Shown in pieces: positions 28,219 through 39,763 of a stretch of 64,000 nucleotides of DNA. Position 1 is the first letter of the stretch, and each line of letters begins with the position of its first letter. A program made the position numbers and the translations under genes. The notes under the pieces were generated by a model that was not told the DNA's origin, ran no database searches, and saw nothing but the letters and a program-made list of their open reading frames with translations. This DNA is from Brachynemurus nebulosus (taxonomy: Eukaryota; Arthropoda; Insecta; Neuroptera; Myrmeleontidae), in the NCBI GenBank assembly GCA_035578155.1, contig JAPWDM010000001.1:16966725-17030724 (forward strand), read 5' to 3'.

Positions 28219-30279
28219 ATATAGTAATGATATATAAGGTACAAATATACAGATCGTTTTTATCTAACCATAACATAGATATTGAAAAAAAGTCGTCAAG
28301 TGCGTGTTTGACACGCATTATTTAGGGCTACTCAGGAATTATGTGTTGTATGTTGTATGAATCATTACATGTTGTATGATTAGTAAGAAACCTGCAAAAA
28401 ATTTTGATAATTATACCATAGCTACAAGTTAAGGATATTATGGAGGTACTTAAAAATGGTGACAGTCTTATGAAAATTTGTGCGAATAATGGTTTTTCTA
28501 AATTTAATCGACTGTGAAAATTTAAATTAGATTCACTACAGCGTTTAAAAGTTATTGCAGGTTTAATTTTTGCTCACTTTTAACATGCAGTCTAATTGAG
28601 TTTTCAATAGAAACCGAATATAAACCAGCTTTTAATGCTTAGAAAAAATGGTGATAAGGCTCTTGTTTTTGTTTTAGATGTTAGGAAAAACGCTTATACA
28701 ACTTTTTTTACCCCCAAATTTACCAAAATAGCCCCTCTAGTAGGTCCGACTCTGGCTTTGTATATATCAGTAGAAAGCTCTCTAAAAATGAAGTGTTGTG
28801 TCAATTTAAAATTTTTCTTTATCTGCCGCAGTTTTCAAGTAATCTAGCAAAATTGAAATTTTACCCTAATTTTGAGGGGTAATTTCACTTCTTAAATGGC
28901 GACTGTGTCAGATGAAAAAAATCGGGTCCGTTATTTTGGTCGACCCTACGGGTTGTCCCCATTTACTCTTTTCTCGTCTCTTTTGATCCCAATTTTTCAT
29001 AGAGAAGAAATTATACGATTTTTGTTAATTTTTCAAAAACCACCAATATTTTTAAATTTTTTTGGATACTGCTGATAAAGTGACCATCTTCGCGTAAATT
29101 TTTAATATATTAAAGATTAGGTACTCATAAAATAAATACAAAAAAATACGGTGTGAAGTCTGAATGCGTACCTATTCATCCTTGTCTACGGTAGCACATT
29201 TTTTATTGACATAAATATTAGAAACGCAGGAAAAGAGACCAGGAATCAACATAGAAGTGGATTATGGTACGATATATTTTCTGAAAAAAGTGCTTAGGAC
29301 CAAAGTTATAGAATTCAAAGTGATGCACTTGATGATGACTTTGAAGTTGACCTTGAGGTCAATTTCCAAAGTCATTTGAAAATCATTTAATATTTTTCAA
29401 AAGGAGTAGCTTACTTTTCACCCCTAAATGGTTCAAAGTATATTCGAACGAATTTCACATGCAAGATAGAAAATAAGTGATCAAGAAGTAATTTTGAAAA
29501 ATACTTGCTCAATCGCAATCGGAAAAATAATAGTTAATCATATGTTCAATTGAATTCCTAATATGATAACTATAGAGTAGCAATAAAAATTTTAAAAAAT
29601 TTTGAAAATTTATAATATAACATAAAGTTAATGTTTAACTTACAATTAGAGTGATATTAAATCTTTTCTTAACTTTACTTCTAAAATTACTTACAAAAAT
29701 GTTTTCTTCTAATTTTTTCTATAAATCAACTTTGAAGATAGATTGAGTCAATACATGAAATTACTGCTTATAGGTACAGGATATGGTCAAACTTCGGCAA
29801 TGGCTAATCATTTTCAACTGACCTTGAAAATCGATTTCAGGGTCACTATCAAGTGCATCGCTTCAAATTCTACAAATTTGGTACTCAGCCCTTTTTTCAG
29901 AAAATATGTCGTTTCAAAAATATCTAGCTATAACTGTTTTCATCTACAGAGGTTGAATGGTGTTTTCTACCCCTAAAAAGCGTATTTAGCCGAAATAAAA
30001 AAACACGTATTTAATATTTTTCGCTGTTTAATAAGTATGTTAAGTTTCATTCAAATTGGCAAGTATTAGTTGGGTAGTGTTATTTGTCAGAATGTTTTGC
30101 CGATCTAGTTTTTTCAATATTTCTTTGCTCGTTTTCAGAATTTGTATTTTAATTTCTACGGACAAATAACTCATTCTTTTCTTCGATTTGAGTAACTTTT
30201 ATTTGCTGATGTTGACCATTAATTGATCGAAACATATCAAATATTTTTCAATGATTTTTTTAGCGAATGTCGAAAATTT
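28219..30279. other. No gene; diverged internal inverted repeat
   Basis: About 29,275-29,420 and about 29,780-29,915 are imperfect inverted copies (TTTCTGAAAAAAGTGCTTAG region; GATGCACTTGATRRTGACY). This suggests an old foldback element. No open frame of interest. Confidence 0.45.
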
Positions 30280-30717
30280 TGAAAATTTTTTCACCGTTAG
30301 TAAGTTAAAGTATTTGAATTCATTAAGTAATTAAATGATGTCCACAAGAACCTTACGGACTACCATAAGTTATATGAGATCCCTAGGACCCGTTTTTTAC
30401 TGTTAGGATAAACTTTTTACTAAAATTATTTTAGATGAATAAAGGTTATGTTGTATGATTTCCGCCAGGGTTTACTGTTCCCATTATTGTAAAAAATAAA
30501 CTAACCGACCGATTTTGAAAATTTTTTCACTGTTAGAGAACTAAATTATTTTAGATGGATACAACTATGCTGCACAAAGTCCGTTCGGGTTCTTGGGTCC
30601 CAAAAATATCAAAACTAATTACCCAGCCGATTTTAAAAAATCTTTTACTCTTAGAAAGCTAAACTATTTTAAATAGGTACAGTTCTTAGATGAGATCCGC
30701 CAGTCCCTAAAATTTGG
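30280..30717 (+). repeat. Four imperfect tandem units, about 106-130 bp apart
   Basis: A TTTTTTCACYGTTAG landmark recurs at about 30,292, 30,397, 30,527 and 30,646. Each is followed by CTAAATTATTTTAGATGRAT-like sequence and a GATCCGCC/GTCCGTTC box. Confidence 0.6.
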
Positions 30718-30718
30718 A

Positions 30719-30755
30719 AATTCGCTATGTTATGCAGATGCTGCGACAGGGGTAT
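30719..30755 (+). repeat. Shared end module of the TA-microsatellite family
   Basis: GGAAATTCGCTATGTTATGC plus AGATGCTGCGACAGGGGTAT, with no recognisable element body to its left; it sits directly after the tandem array. Confidence 0.7.
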
Positions 30756-30839
30756 TTAATCTGACAAACACAAAAATATTGCAGATCCATGGTAACGCGA
30801 TTTAAAAATGAAATATTATTGATCAAAAAGTGTCAGAGA

Positions 30840-31095
30840 TCACATTGATCCTGAGAAAAATTTCTCACCATACTTGCCCCACGTTCGATAAATCTGTTTC
30901 CAGCCTGTATATGTAACCGTGTATGTATGTAAAGCAGCAAACACTCTCGGAAACCGCGTAATGTTATAAAAATTTTCTTTAACTTGCGCCTTTTCGACGT
31001 CAGTTGTTGGAAATTTAATGAATTCTTCACGCAACAAAGCAATTTTGTGTGACACTAATTTCACTACTTTGCTAGTAGTAGCTTTGAAAACTTCT
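30840..31095 (-). pseudogene. PIF/Harbinger transposase fragment (DDE_Tnp_4 type)
   Basis: A minus-strand frame reads SKVVKLVSHKIALLREEFIK, then FPTTDVEKAQVKENFYNITR, then FPRVFAALHTYT. In HARBI1-like nucleases this is the N-terminal side of the DDE domain, where I/W-I-x-F-P-T-T precedes F-P-x-V-I-G-A-I-D-G-T-H. Here the expected G-A-I-D-G-T-H, which includes the first catalytic Asp, is degraded to A-A-L-H-T-Y-T. The frame then ends after about 30 unconvincing residues. A stop lies just upstream (about 31,096). It is a dead fragment of the superfamily whose non-autonomous MITEs crowd this window. Confidence 0.65.
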
Positions 31096-31889
31096 CCTTA
31101 AAAAAAACATTATTTCTGAAGATAATGTACTATTCCTAAAAAAAAGATACATTACTGCTTAGTTGAAATACTTATTATTTAAAAAACAGCATACCAGTTC
31201 GTTTTGTGTTGTATTCGTGGGCGAATTTTTTCCAAAATAAAAATTCCTTTCGCATTCGAAATTTTGTGTAAAAATTCAAATCGTCGCAAATATTAAAATG
31301 ATTTGGATGAAAACATATTGTTTTTTTTTACATAAACGTTAAGTCATACAAATAGGTTATGTTATAAGAATCTTTTGACAAAAAAAAAAATAATTTATTT
31401 TAAAAAGATTATAAAGGTACGGACACACGACACGCTTTTGGTGTAGAAGTTTTTTTTTTTACAAAAGGACAGAAAAGTTGATTTAAGATACTACCAACAA
31501 GGTAATCCTAAATTGTGAGACGCATCCAAAAGATAATACAGAGATAATATTATATTACAACTCTAAGAAAAAAGTAAACGCAATAAAATTTTACAAGTTG
31601 GATTTACACTATAGCAAAAAATGAAATAAATTATTTTCAGTACGAAACTGCCGTCTTGCAGCAACATTTATAAAAATATTAGTTTTCAATTCAAAATAGA
31701 ATATGGCAATACAAAATACGATTTAGAAATGTTAAATTATAATCTAAATCAGGTGTTGTGTGAAATGTCTGACACTATTCTATTCGCCGTGTGTGACACT
31801 ACTGTGTAAACAACCTCAAATATTTGCTAGAGAAGTCTAGCAACTCGAGTGTATACAACTGTTCTAGCCTGATCTAGACTGCAAATTTA

Positions 31890-32340
31890 AGCCGCTGCTA
31901 CACGATGCTACGAACACCTTCCAACATTCGACGTTGGATGGTTCATAGCATCGTGTAGCCGTTGTTCGAACCTACGAGTGTCCAATGTCGAGCGTCAAAC
32001 GTTCGCATTTGGTCGTGTCCCGTTCGATGTCGGTATTTTTGCACCGAGTCAAAGGGGTGCTTCGAACATTTGAAGGTCAATGTTGGTTCGTTGGTTGGTT
32101 CGACTCAGCAGCTGCACGCTCGTTCATGTGAAGAGAGACAACATCAGTGTATAACATTAGAGATAACATCAGACAGATAACATCGTCCACTGAGTACCAA
32201 CACATCATCATTCGTATTGGATCAAACATTCGATTCACCGTGTAGCAGATACATTCGTCGCACCAACTATCGAACTTAACTGCCTCAAACGTTCGATCGA
32301 ATGTTGGAAGGAACGTTCGTAGCATCGTGTAGAACCCGCT
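31890..32340. mobile_element. Harbinger-type MITE, 451 bp, copy 1 (copy 2 at 63,517)
   Basis: The left end is AGCCGCTGCTACACGATGCT. The right end, reverse complemented, is AGCGGGTTCTACACGATGCT. Both continue ACGAAC and CTTCCAACATTCGA. TTA lies at 31,887-31,889 and 32,341-32,343. The copy at 63,517-63,972 is about 95% identical by eye and in the same orientation. Overlapping frames inside are not coding. Confidence 0.88.
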
Positions 32341-32394
32341 TTACTTGAACGTGTAAACCAACGGGCCAAACTACTATATGATAGTTAGTATTCC

Positions 32395-32720
32395 GACTGT
32401 AGCAGAAAGGTGACGTAAAATCTCCTCCACTTCGCATCACTATGCTGTGTAAGTACAAACTGTTTGTAGTGGTTTAGGCTTGATGTTTGCTTCTGTGTGA
32501 GTATTTACACACACAATTACAAAACACGTATTATCGGACAGAGCAACGTGCAGGTCAAGTAACAATGGTCTTACAATACATAACAATCGTAGTGGATTCG
32601 ATGACCGACACCGACTGACTAAATGCCTTAAGCTGTGACAGACCAACAAATGACTCCAAGCGAACTAAACTTTTTTGATATTAGTTTGCTTCTAGTGTTC
32701 TATAGTGTAAACATTGCACA
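32395..32720 (+). repeat. Dispersed repeat, copy 2
   Basis: It matches 14,890-15,180 and, more weakly, the next copy. TAAGCTGTGACAGACC, AAATGACTCCAAGCGAA and TTGCTTCTAGTGTTCTAT are shared with 33,060-33,140. Confidence 0.6.
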
Positions 32721-32869
32721 CAATAATGCTAATTTAGATGTCTCGTGTATCCGTAGCTTTATGTACATATGTTGTAGGTACCTATCATGTATTATATACT
32801 GTGTGATACAAGGGGACAAACTAGATTGGCTTTACCTCTGTTCCACTTGTAATGAGTTTGTGACGTAGT

Positions 32870-33140
32870 CTGTTTGTGTACATACACACTGTTTGCAGTG
32901 TATTAGTTTGGTTTTTTGTAGTAGTATGTGTATACACACATACAATCACATCACACGTATTACCAGAGAGAGCTGTTCAACGTGCTCAACTAACAATGGG
33001 TATATTGTTAATATAATGGTGTGTTGACTCGACGACGACTACTGACGGACTAATGTCTTAAGCTGTGACTGGCTTACAAATGACTCCAAGCGAATTTCAC
33101 TTTTTTTATGTTAGTTGGCTTCTAGTGTTCTATGGTGTGA
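32870..33140 (+). repeat. Dispersed repeat, copy 3, in tandem with copy 2
   Basis: Direct repeat of copy 2 at about 435 bp spacing, more diverged on its left side and clearer from ACTAATGTCTTAAGCTGTGA onward. Confidence 0.6.
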
Positions 33141-33710
33141 CATTTTCAAAATAGAGTATACTCACTATATATATAGGTAGCATGTGTAAATTACGTATGT
33201 ATATTTTGAGTAAAATTCAAAACGTCAAATGTCAAAAACTAATATATTTAAATAGCAATTAAATTGAATTTGAATGAATTTAAAAAATATTGTTAAAGTT
33301 TGCATTTTTTTGATAGTAATTTACTGTTAATATGTAGGTAATATTAAAATCATTTAGGTAATTTAATATGTAGGTAATATTAAAATCATTTAAATATCCA
33401 TAAACGACACAGTAATAATCATGTACCTAATAGTATAGGCGTCAATTATATTTTTTTTATTTATACCTTACTGCTAACAAGAAAGATTAAAAAAAAATTT
33501 AGCAATTAAGAAAAAAATCTAATTAATTTCTAATTCTATACGTTCGATTATTAAACAATTAGCAGTTAGGTCCAAAATTAATGTCTTAAATTTTTTATTT
33601 TTGTAATTAAGAAAAATATCCCCTTTACTCCAAAAAGTTGGGGAGCTGAGTTCAGCAAACAGAAATGCAAGTTGGTCACACATTAGAATAGTATTTTTGT
33701 GAAACGATAA

Positions 33711-33743
33711 GGCTTACTCAGAGGTTATGGCCTCTGAGTAGCC
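33711..33743. repeat. Short perfect-stem hairpin
   Basis: GGCTTACTCAGAGG and CCTCTGAGTAGCC pair over 13 bp with one bulge around a 6-base loop. No T-run follows. Role unknown. The rest of 33,141-33,828 shows nothing recognisable. Confidence 0.6.
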
Positions 33744-33832
33744 TAAAAATACAAACTTGTCCAGAAAGTTATTCTTATATTGTATACACATTTCTGTATT
33801 GAAAGTAGAAATCCGATTTAATATAATTTTAA

Positions 33833-34749
33833 CCCTAGAATCATACGTACTCGTCAAAACGACGAACGAACTTCTCTACCTACTCCAATACTACAACTTG
33901 TCGTTGTCTGCTTGCTGTGAAAATTCTGTTATCTAATTTATTTATTATAACACATAAGACGTATAAATTTTGTTTATAGCTATTGTCGTTTTTTTTATAC
34001 TGAAATAGTGTGCGTCAAAAGGACGACGATGTATGCTTAACCTATATTTTTTTTAAAGATTTCGTACTTCACATATAAAAGGGTTCCGAATCTTTTTAAA
34101 ATTTATTAAAGATATGGATGTTATAATTAATTTATTCAATGATTATGATAATGTGAAAGATCATTATAGCTGTTTGACTTATAGAGACGACATAATACTG
34201 AAATTTTAATATATTGAATCGAAAACTAAAGAATGCGTTTCGAATGACCTAATAAAAGATTAACAATTTATTTTGTGGAAAATATTTTAATTTTTATTAT
34301 TTTTTGAGATCTTATTCGAAAAAGTACTAACAAATTTTAGAAAATTTACAAATGTGCCTAATGGGGAAATAACTACATATCTATAGGAATATTTATGACT
34401 GAGAAATTTCACATTCTGTAAACTCACACATGTCCACTGACTCATAATAGTTCATAAATTAATTATTTGAAAGACATGTTTTATGATACAATTGATGTAT
34501 TTATCTATTTTTTAATTTTTGTAATGAAAATATGCTTTGATAAAAAGATTGAAAAAATTAATAAATATTTATATTAATAAATTTTTCCAAATTCAATTTT
34601 TTTAAATATTTTGTTCGCTTTTGTAGTACTGTTATGTAAAAAAAACGTTTTTTGCAAATAAACTTTGAAACTCCCCGTAAAAAGTGCATTCGTCAAAGTG
34701 ACGCCGATGTATGATTAACTGGACTCGTAGACCAACGTATGATTCTAGG
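33833..34749 (+). mobile_element. piggyBac-type non-autonomous element, copy 1, 917 bp
   Basis: The ends are CCCTAGAATCATACGT on the left and, reverse complemented, CCTAGAATCATACGTTGG on the right, flanked by TTAA at 33,829-33,832 and 34,750-34,753. CCCTAGAA ends and TTAA duplications are the piggyBac signature. Subterminal GTCAAAACGACG / CGTCAAAAGGACG boxes repeat near both ends. A short frame starting ATG at 34,114 is shared with copy 2 but broken here by TAA. No full transposase. Confidence 0.85.
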
Positions 34750-34753
34750 TTAA

Positions 34754-35333
34754 AACAAAAATGAAATACCTAAAACTTCGATATTCGTTTTTCTAATATA
34801 AGATTATTCGTCTAGTTTTACTGCTAATGATGGGAGTGTTCCCTTGAAATGTATACATCCAGTGTACAAAAATTCAATTGCGGTATAAAGAAGTGCTATT
34901 ACACTTTTGCATATTAAGTCTTTTTTGTTTTAAATAAGTAAATATAGGCAATGGAATCAACAATAGAACTTGAGAAATTTTTGTTAATACAAATTGGGAC
35001 ATAATGCATTAGAGGCCACTAGAATGTGCATTTGGAGAAATTATAATTAATGAAAAAGTTTGGTAGACAGTGGAGGGAATTGGTAATTACTTTTTAAATA
35101 TTGACGAAACAGTTAGTGCTGACTAATGAAATGAGTGAATGATTTACCATCGCTGGACTCGAATGATAGATTGTAATGACAATTACCTTGTAAAATGTAA
35201 AAGAATAAGAAAATTATTTGATAATATTGTGTTTTAATTTTTGTATATAAAATTCCACATTTCACAAAGAAACTAATACATTGTCCTCCTATGTTATGGT
35301 TAAAAAAAAACAACCTGTTAGTTATCAAACTTG
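34754..35333. other. No gene recognised
   Basis: AT-rich spacer between two transposons. Nothing supported. Confidence 0.5.
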
Positions 35334-35336
35334 TTA

Positions 35337-36393
35337 AGCCCGGTTCAGACGCAGCCAGTAGTTTAGTAGAGTATAGTAATTTAGTCGAGTGGAGATACTG
35401 TTCATACAGGGCAAGTATTTAGTAGAGTTTGTTGAAATACTGCGAGTCAAAATAATCGTTCACATACAGCTAGTATTTAGTTTAGTCGATTAGTATAAAG
35501 TCGAGTGCTAGAGTCCTTAATTTTCTTTCTTTCCCGAGAATATGTCGATCTTATATTTTTAATTTTTTTACGATTTCTTTTTGAACAAAACCTTCTATTC
35601 CCATCGTTTCTTGCAATTTCAAGTATGCTGCTAAATTTGTTTATTTTTGTAATTTTCATTTTTCACATTCCACAGACATTTATTTGTATTTAATATATTT
35701 GGTAACGAATTTAAGAGCAGGGCTGGATCTAGGGAGCAGCGGGGGCACGTACCCCGGGCGCCAAAACTGCAAATTCGGAGCCGCCAAACTGTTGAATTTG
35801 ACGTTTTTTTTTTTGCTCGCCACTTGCTTTTTGTAGGGAAAAAAGTTAAAAAAAAATATTTCTTTTGTCATTTTACGGAAAGACAGGGGTGCTGATTTTT
35901 GCACCGTGCCTCGGGCGCCACTTAGGGTAGGTCCGGCCCTGTTTAAGAGTGGTGCCTTTTGACCATCTTGCTATTTTAATTAGTTAATTAATTTGTTATT
36001 ATTTCAATAAGAAATCTATAAAAAATAAAATTAAAATTATTAAATACAATTATATTTATTTCTGTAAAATATTTTACATTTTCTTTACGAAAAACCGAAA
36101 CTGACAAATAAAACAATAACCCAAATAACTAAAAAACAACAATAACTGCAATAATTATGTATAAACAACTTGTGTATTTCTGTCCGCACGTGTTTAGTTG
36201 GCATACGAGTTCACTGAAAATAGAGTGGGGGAATGCTACTCGACTATAAAAATAGAATAGAGTTCTATTTACTAAACTCGACCGCCCGCTCGACCAAGCC
36301 AGTTTACTTGACTAAAATGAATGTGTTCAAACTGGGCGAGTACTAAATTACTCGATCACTCGACTAAACTACTGGCTGCGTCTGAACCGGGCT
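35337..36393. mobile_element. Harbinger-type element, 1,057 bp, with nested hAT insertion
   Basis: The ends AGCCCGGTTCAGACGCAGCC and the matching right end are identical for about 30 bp, continuing AGTAGTTTAGT. TTA lies at 35,334-35,336 and 36,394-36,396. Subterminal variants of ACTCGACTAAA are scattered through both arms. A 224-bp hAT element is inserted at 35,718. No transposase is readable. Confidence 0.85.
35718..35941. mobile_element. 224-bp hAT MITE nested in the Harbinger-type element
   Basis: The ends are CAGGGCTGGATCTAGGG and, reverse complemented, CAGGGCCGGACCTACCC. The perfect 8-bp duplication TTTAAGAG lies at 35,710-35,717 and 35,942-35,949. CAGGG ends and 8-bp duplications are the hAT signature. 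It is younger than its host element. Confidence 0.9.
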
Positions 36394-37163
36394 TTATACA
36401 TAGCAACTTGAATAACCAATGGAAGCAGTTATTCAACAGTGTTATTATCCTATACATGAAAAAAAAATAGGGGAACATAACTAAATTTGAATAAAGACAA
36501 ATAGATAATGTTCATAGTGATTTAGATAAAGCTGTAGTGCATAATTATTATTCATATGTATATGTGTTGATATTTATATGTATGTGTTGATATGAAAAAT
36601 AATTTTTAATGGATTTTTAAATAAATTAAGGAATTGATTTTTTTTTTAGAAAGAAATGTTTACATTTTAAACATTTCAACAACAGAGAATATACAAATAT
36701 GATGTATTTTTTACGGAAAAAAATTCATTTGCATAATTTTTTTTGCAATTTTGCAATCGATATAAAATTTTTACATGTAATTTTAATGCGAAAAGTTATT
36801 AAATTGGAATATAGTTAAAATATAGTATAAAAAATAAAACTCGCAGGGATGAAATTTTTAATTAATAGAGTTTAATTAACTCTAGAATCATACGTACACG
36901 TCAAAACGACGGACGAACTTCTCTACCTGCTCCAATACTACAATTTGTTGTTGCCTGCTTGCTGTGAGATTTCTGTTATCTAATTTATTTATTGTTTTAA
37001 CACACCACACGTATTTATTTTGTTTATAGTCATTGTCGTTTTGTTTGTATTGAAATAGTGTCCGTCAAAAGGACGTTGATGTATGATTACGCGATCTTTT
37101 TTTTAAAGATTTTGTATTCCACATATAAAAGTTTTTCTAATTTTTCTAAAATTTATTAAAGAT

Positions 37164-37313
37164 ATGCATGTTATAATTAATTTATTCAATGATTATGATA
37201 ATGTGAAAGATGATTACAGCTGTTTGACTTATAGAGACGACATAATACTGAGATTTGAATATATTGAATCGAAAACTAAAGAATGCGTTTCGAATGACTT
37301 AATAAAAGATTAA
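37164..37313 (+). CDS. 49-codon ORF inside piggyBac-type copy 2
   Basis: The frame starts MHVIINLFNDYDNVKDDYSC, continues LTYRDDIILRFEYIESKTKE, and ends CVSNDLIKD before TAA. The matching frame in copy 1 (from 34,114) has one TAA replacing the Glu codon after RF/KF. The acidic N-terminal composition would fit the start of a piggyBac transposase whose catalytic part was deleted, but no catalytic residue is present. It could equally be a chance frame kept by the recent duplication. Confidence 0.3.
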   Translation: MHVIINLFNDYDNVKDDYSCLTYRDDIILRFEYIESKTKECVSNDLIKD

Positions 37314-37473
37314 CAATTTATTTTGTGGAAAATATTTTAATTTTTATTATTTTTTGAGATCTTATTCGAAAAATTACTAACAAATTTTAGAAAATTTGCA
37401 AATGTGCCTAATGGGGAAATAACTACATATCTATAGGAATATTTATGACTGAGAAATTTCACATTCTGTAAAG

Positions 37474-38176
37474 TGTAACGGATATTATGGTACGGGGGCT
37501 GACATCTAGCGGTCAAATTTTGAATTAATGAACTAAAAATCAGATTGGGTTTGATATCGGCTATGATAATTAGCGACATCTGTTTGCAAAAAATATGAAC
37601 AACCTAGCGTTGTAAAGTTTAACTATTATCTTTTGTATGAATTTATAATATTAGATCATTTTGGGATTCCCCGTTTTTGGTGTTTAATATGTATTGAAAA
37701 ATAGTTAAGCGGTGGGGAGAAGTGGCGAATTGTTCATATATGTGGAAAAGGGATGAGAGAGAGAGACGAGATTTGGACTTGTTTGAAATAGGCCGTAATT
37801 GATTGTTGCGCTAAGTCCAATAAAAAATATAATTGTTTTTATTAAGGCATTGTTAAGTTAATAAAACGTAAAAACAGTTCGGAAATGTTTATTTAAACAT
37901 AATATTATATTTATAATTTATTTATTTTAAAATAATTATTGAACTTTCGTTTGAAATAATGTAAACCATTATTATAGAATTTTATTTAAAAAGAATTTTT
38001 TTGAATAAAGTAATTTCGCAAAACACACAACGGAGAGTAATTCTTCGACAGAACCCGACTTTGGACATTTTTAGGCTTCCGATTAGCGTTAAATCTGCGT
38101 GGGACAATAAGTAACAGCATTTGGGCGCGAATTTTAAGTATTTTTAAGTATAAGCTAAACCGCCCCAACTGTTACA
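37474..38176 (+). mobile_element. Solo LTR, 703 bp, AAAG duplication
   Basis: It begins TGTAACGGATATTATGG and ends CCCCAACTGTTACA, giving TG...CA ends with a 6-bp inverted repeat TGTAAC/GTTACA. AAAG lies at 37,470-37,473 and 38,177-38,180. Copy 1 of the host element has uninterrupted sequence at the matching point (CTGTAAACTCACAC), an empty-site control. AATAAA at 37,819-37,824 could serve as a polyadenylation signal. The internal region of the parent retroelement is absent, so this is the product of LTR-LTR recombination. A 4-bp duplication suggests Gypsy rather than Copia or BEL, weakly. Confidence 0.88.
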
Positions 38177-38299
38177 AAAGTCACATATGTCCACTGACTC
38201 ATAATAGTTCATAAATTAATTATTTAAAACACATGTTTTATATTTTGGGTCATGAATGAAAAAAGTTTAAGAAGCCTCGGTTTTCGCGTAGAGAAATAA

Positions 38300-38988
38300 T
38301 TAGCCTACCTTAAGCCCGGCTGCACACCTAGCAGATACGACACAGCAGATACGACATGAGCGACACAGACATTTGTCTTAAGACATGGCATCTGCATACC
38401 TAGGAGATAATTTTATTTTCGGGAAAATATCTCCTTCCCTTGGGAAAATACAAAAACCATTTTGAGCATGCGCATGCATTACGCAAAACTATTTTTCTAT
38501 GCAAATTCTTTATAACTAGCTGTATACCAAACAAATGGGCTTTACCATCGGCAACATCTCAGGATGTCAGTCAGTGCTAAAGATTTGTTATTAAATACGT
38601 TATTTACATTAATAGCCATAGTAACATATTTTTATATATCACTAACTTCAAAAATAAATAATTTCTATACAAATTTTCATCCCCTATTTAATCCACTTAA
38701 GGGACGAATTTTCAAAAGGCTTTTTTTAGTGCTCACCTACGTTACATAGGGAACTCCTGTGCAAAACTTCATTCTTCTAAAGCCAACAGTTTAGGCTGTG
38801 CGTTGTCTGTCGGTCAGTCAGTGTTAGAGACTTATTAAGTAGAATTATTATATACTTCTCATTGAATTTATGCGCGAATGACGTCGCGAGTGTACAGTTA
38901 GTGTCAAATATTATACTATTTCAACGCCTACTTTCTATTATAATTTTTTTGAATGTTTTACAAATATAACTTTCTGATTGGTCTACAG
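38300..38988. other. Spacer with a single Harbinger-like end at 38,311
   Basis: TTAAGCCCGGCTGCACACCT resembles the outer ends of the Harbinger-type elements here, but no partner end was found. A 61-codon frame at 38,564 has no recognised features. Confidence 0.4.
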
Positions 38989-39669
38989 CAGCGGTTTCCA
39001 AACTTTGTGCACTAACGCACCCCTTACCTCTCCTACCCCCCTCTGGAAAAAATTTATAAACAATTCGTAAATTACTTTTTTACTGAAAGGACTCACATTC
39101 TTGGCGGACGGGTCTATACGACACTTGAGAAGAAACCGTTGATCAGACACGTTATTCGATACTTACGCGCTAACATGACTCTGACCGCTTGAGAATTGTT
39201 ATTGTTAAAGTATTACCTACAGTAGCGAGCAGGAAAATCATTGTTAAGAGTTACATGGTTTTTTTTTTGCAGAAAAACCTAATTTATTCCAACTTTTAGC
39301 AATTTTTTTTCTATAAGTAAAAGCTTATGGCTTGTACTTGAACAAAGGGATTTAAAAAAAATGAAATTTCAACTTTTGACAGTGTTTTAAACAAAAAATT
39401 TTGATTTTTGGCAAAAATTTTCGTGTTTTTCATTGACTTTCTACTTGTAAAATGAGATGTAATGAACGGAAACAGTAATTTTTCGTTCAAGTACAAGCCA
39501 TAAGCATGTAATAATAGAAAAAATTTTATTTTAGCGAATTTCCAGAATGGAATTCAGCTATTACAGCCACTGTCATGACGCGACTTGAACCCGGGACTAT
39601 GGAAGAAATTTGTTTTTAGGTCCCTAGAAACCGAAAATATTATTCACTAAAATTTTTATATTTATTTTT

Positions 39670-39763
<94 letters not shown>

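Larger units (their letters stand above)
36880..38245 (+). mobile_element. piggyBac-type element, copy 2, truncated and split by a solo LTR
   Basis: TTAA (36,876-36,879) precedes CTCTAGAATCATACGTACAC. The sequence then follows copy 1 closely, apart from the 703-bp LTR at 37,474. After the LTR it continues to about 38,245 (CACATGTTTTAT), where similarity to copy 1 ends, so the right terminus is lost. Confidence 0.8.

Noticed and set aside
31962..32325. Frames of 72-82 codons on both strands, repeated at 63.6-63.99 kb
   Set aside because: They fall within a MITE with TIRs and TTA/TAA duplications; the small indels between copies shift the frames.
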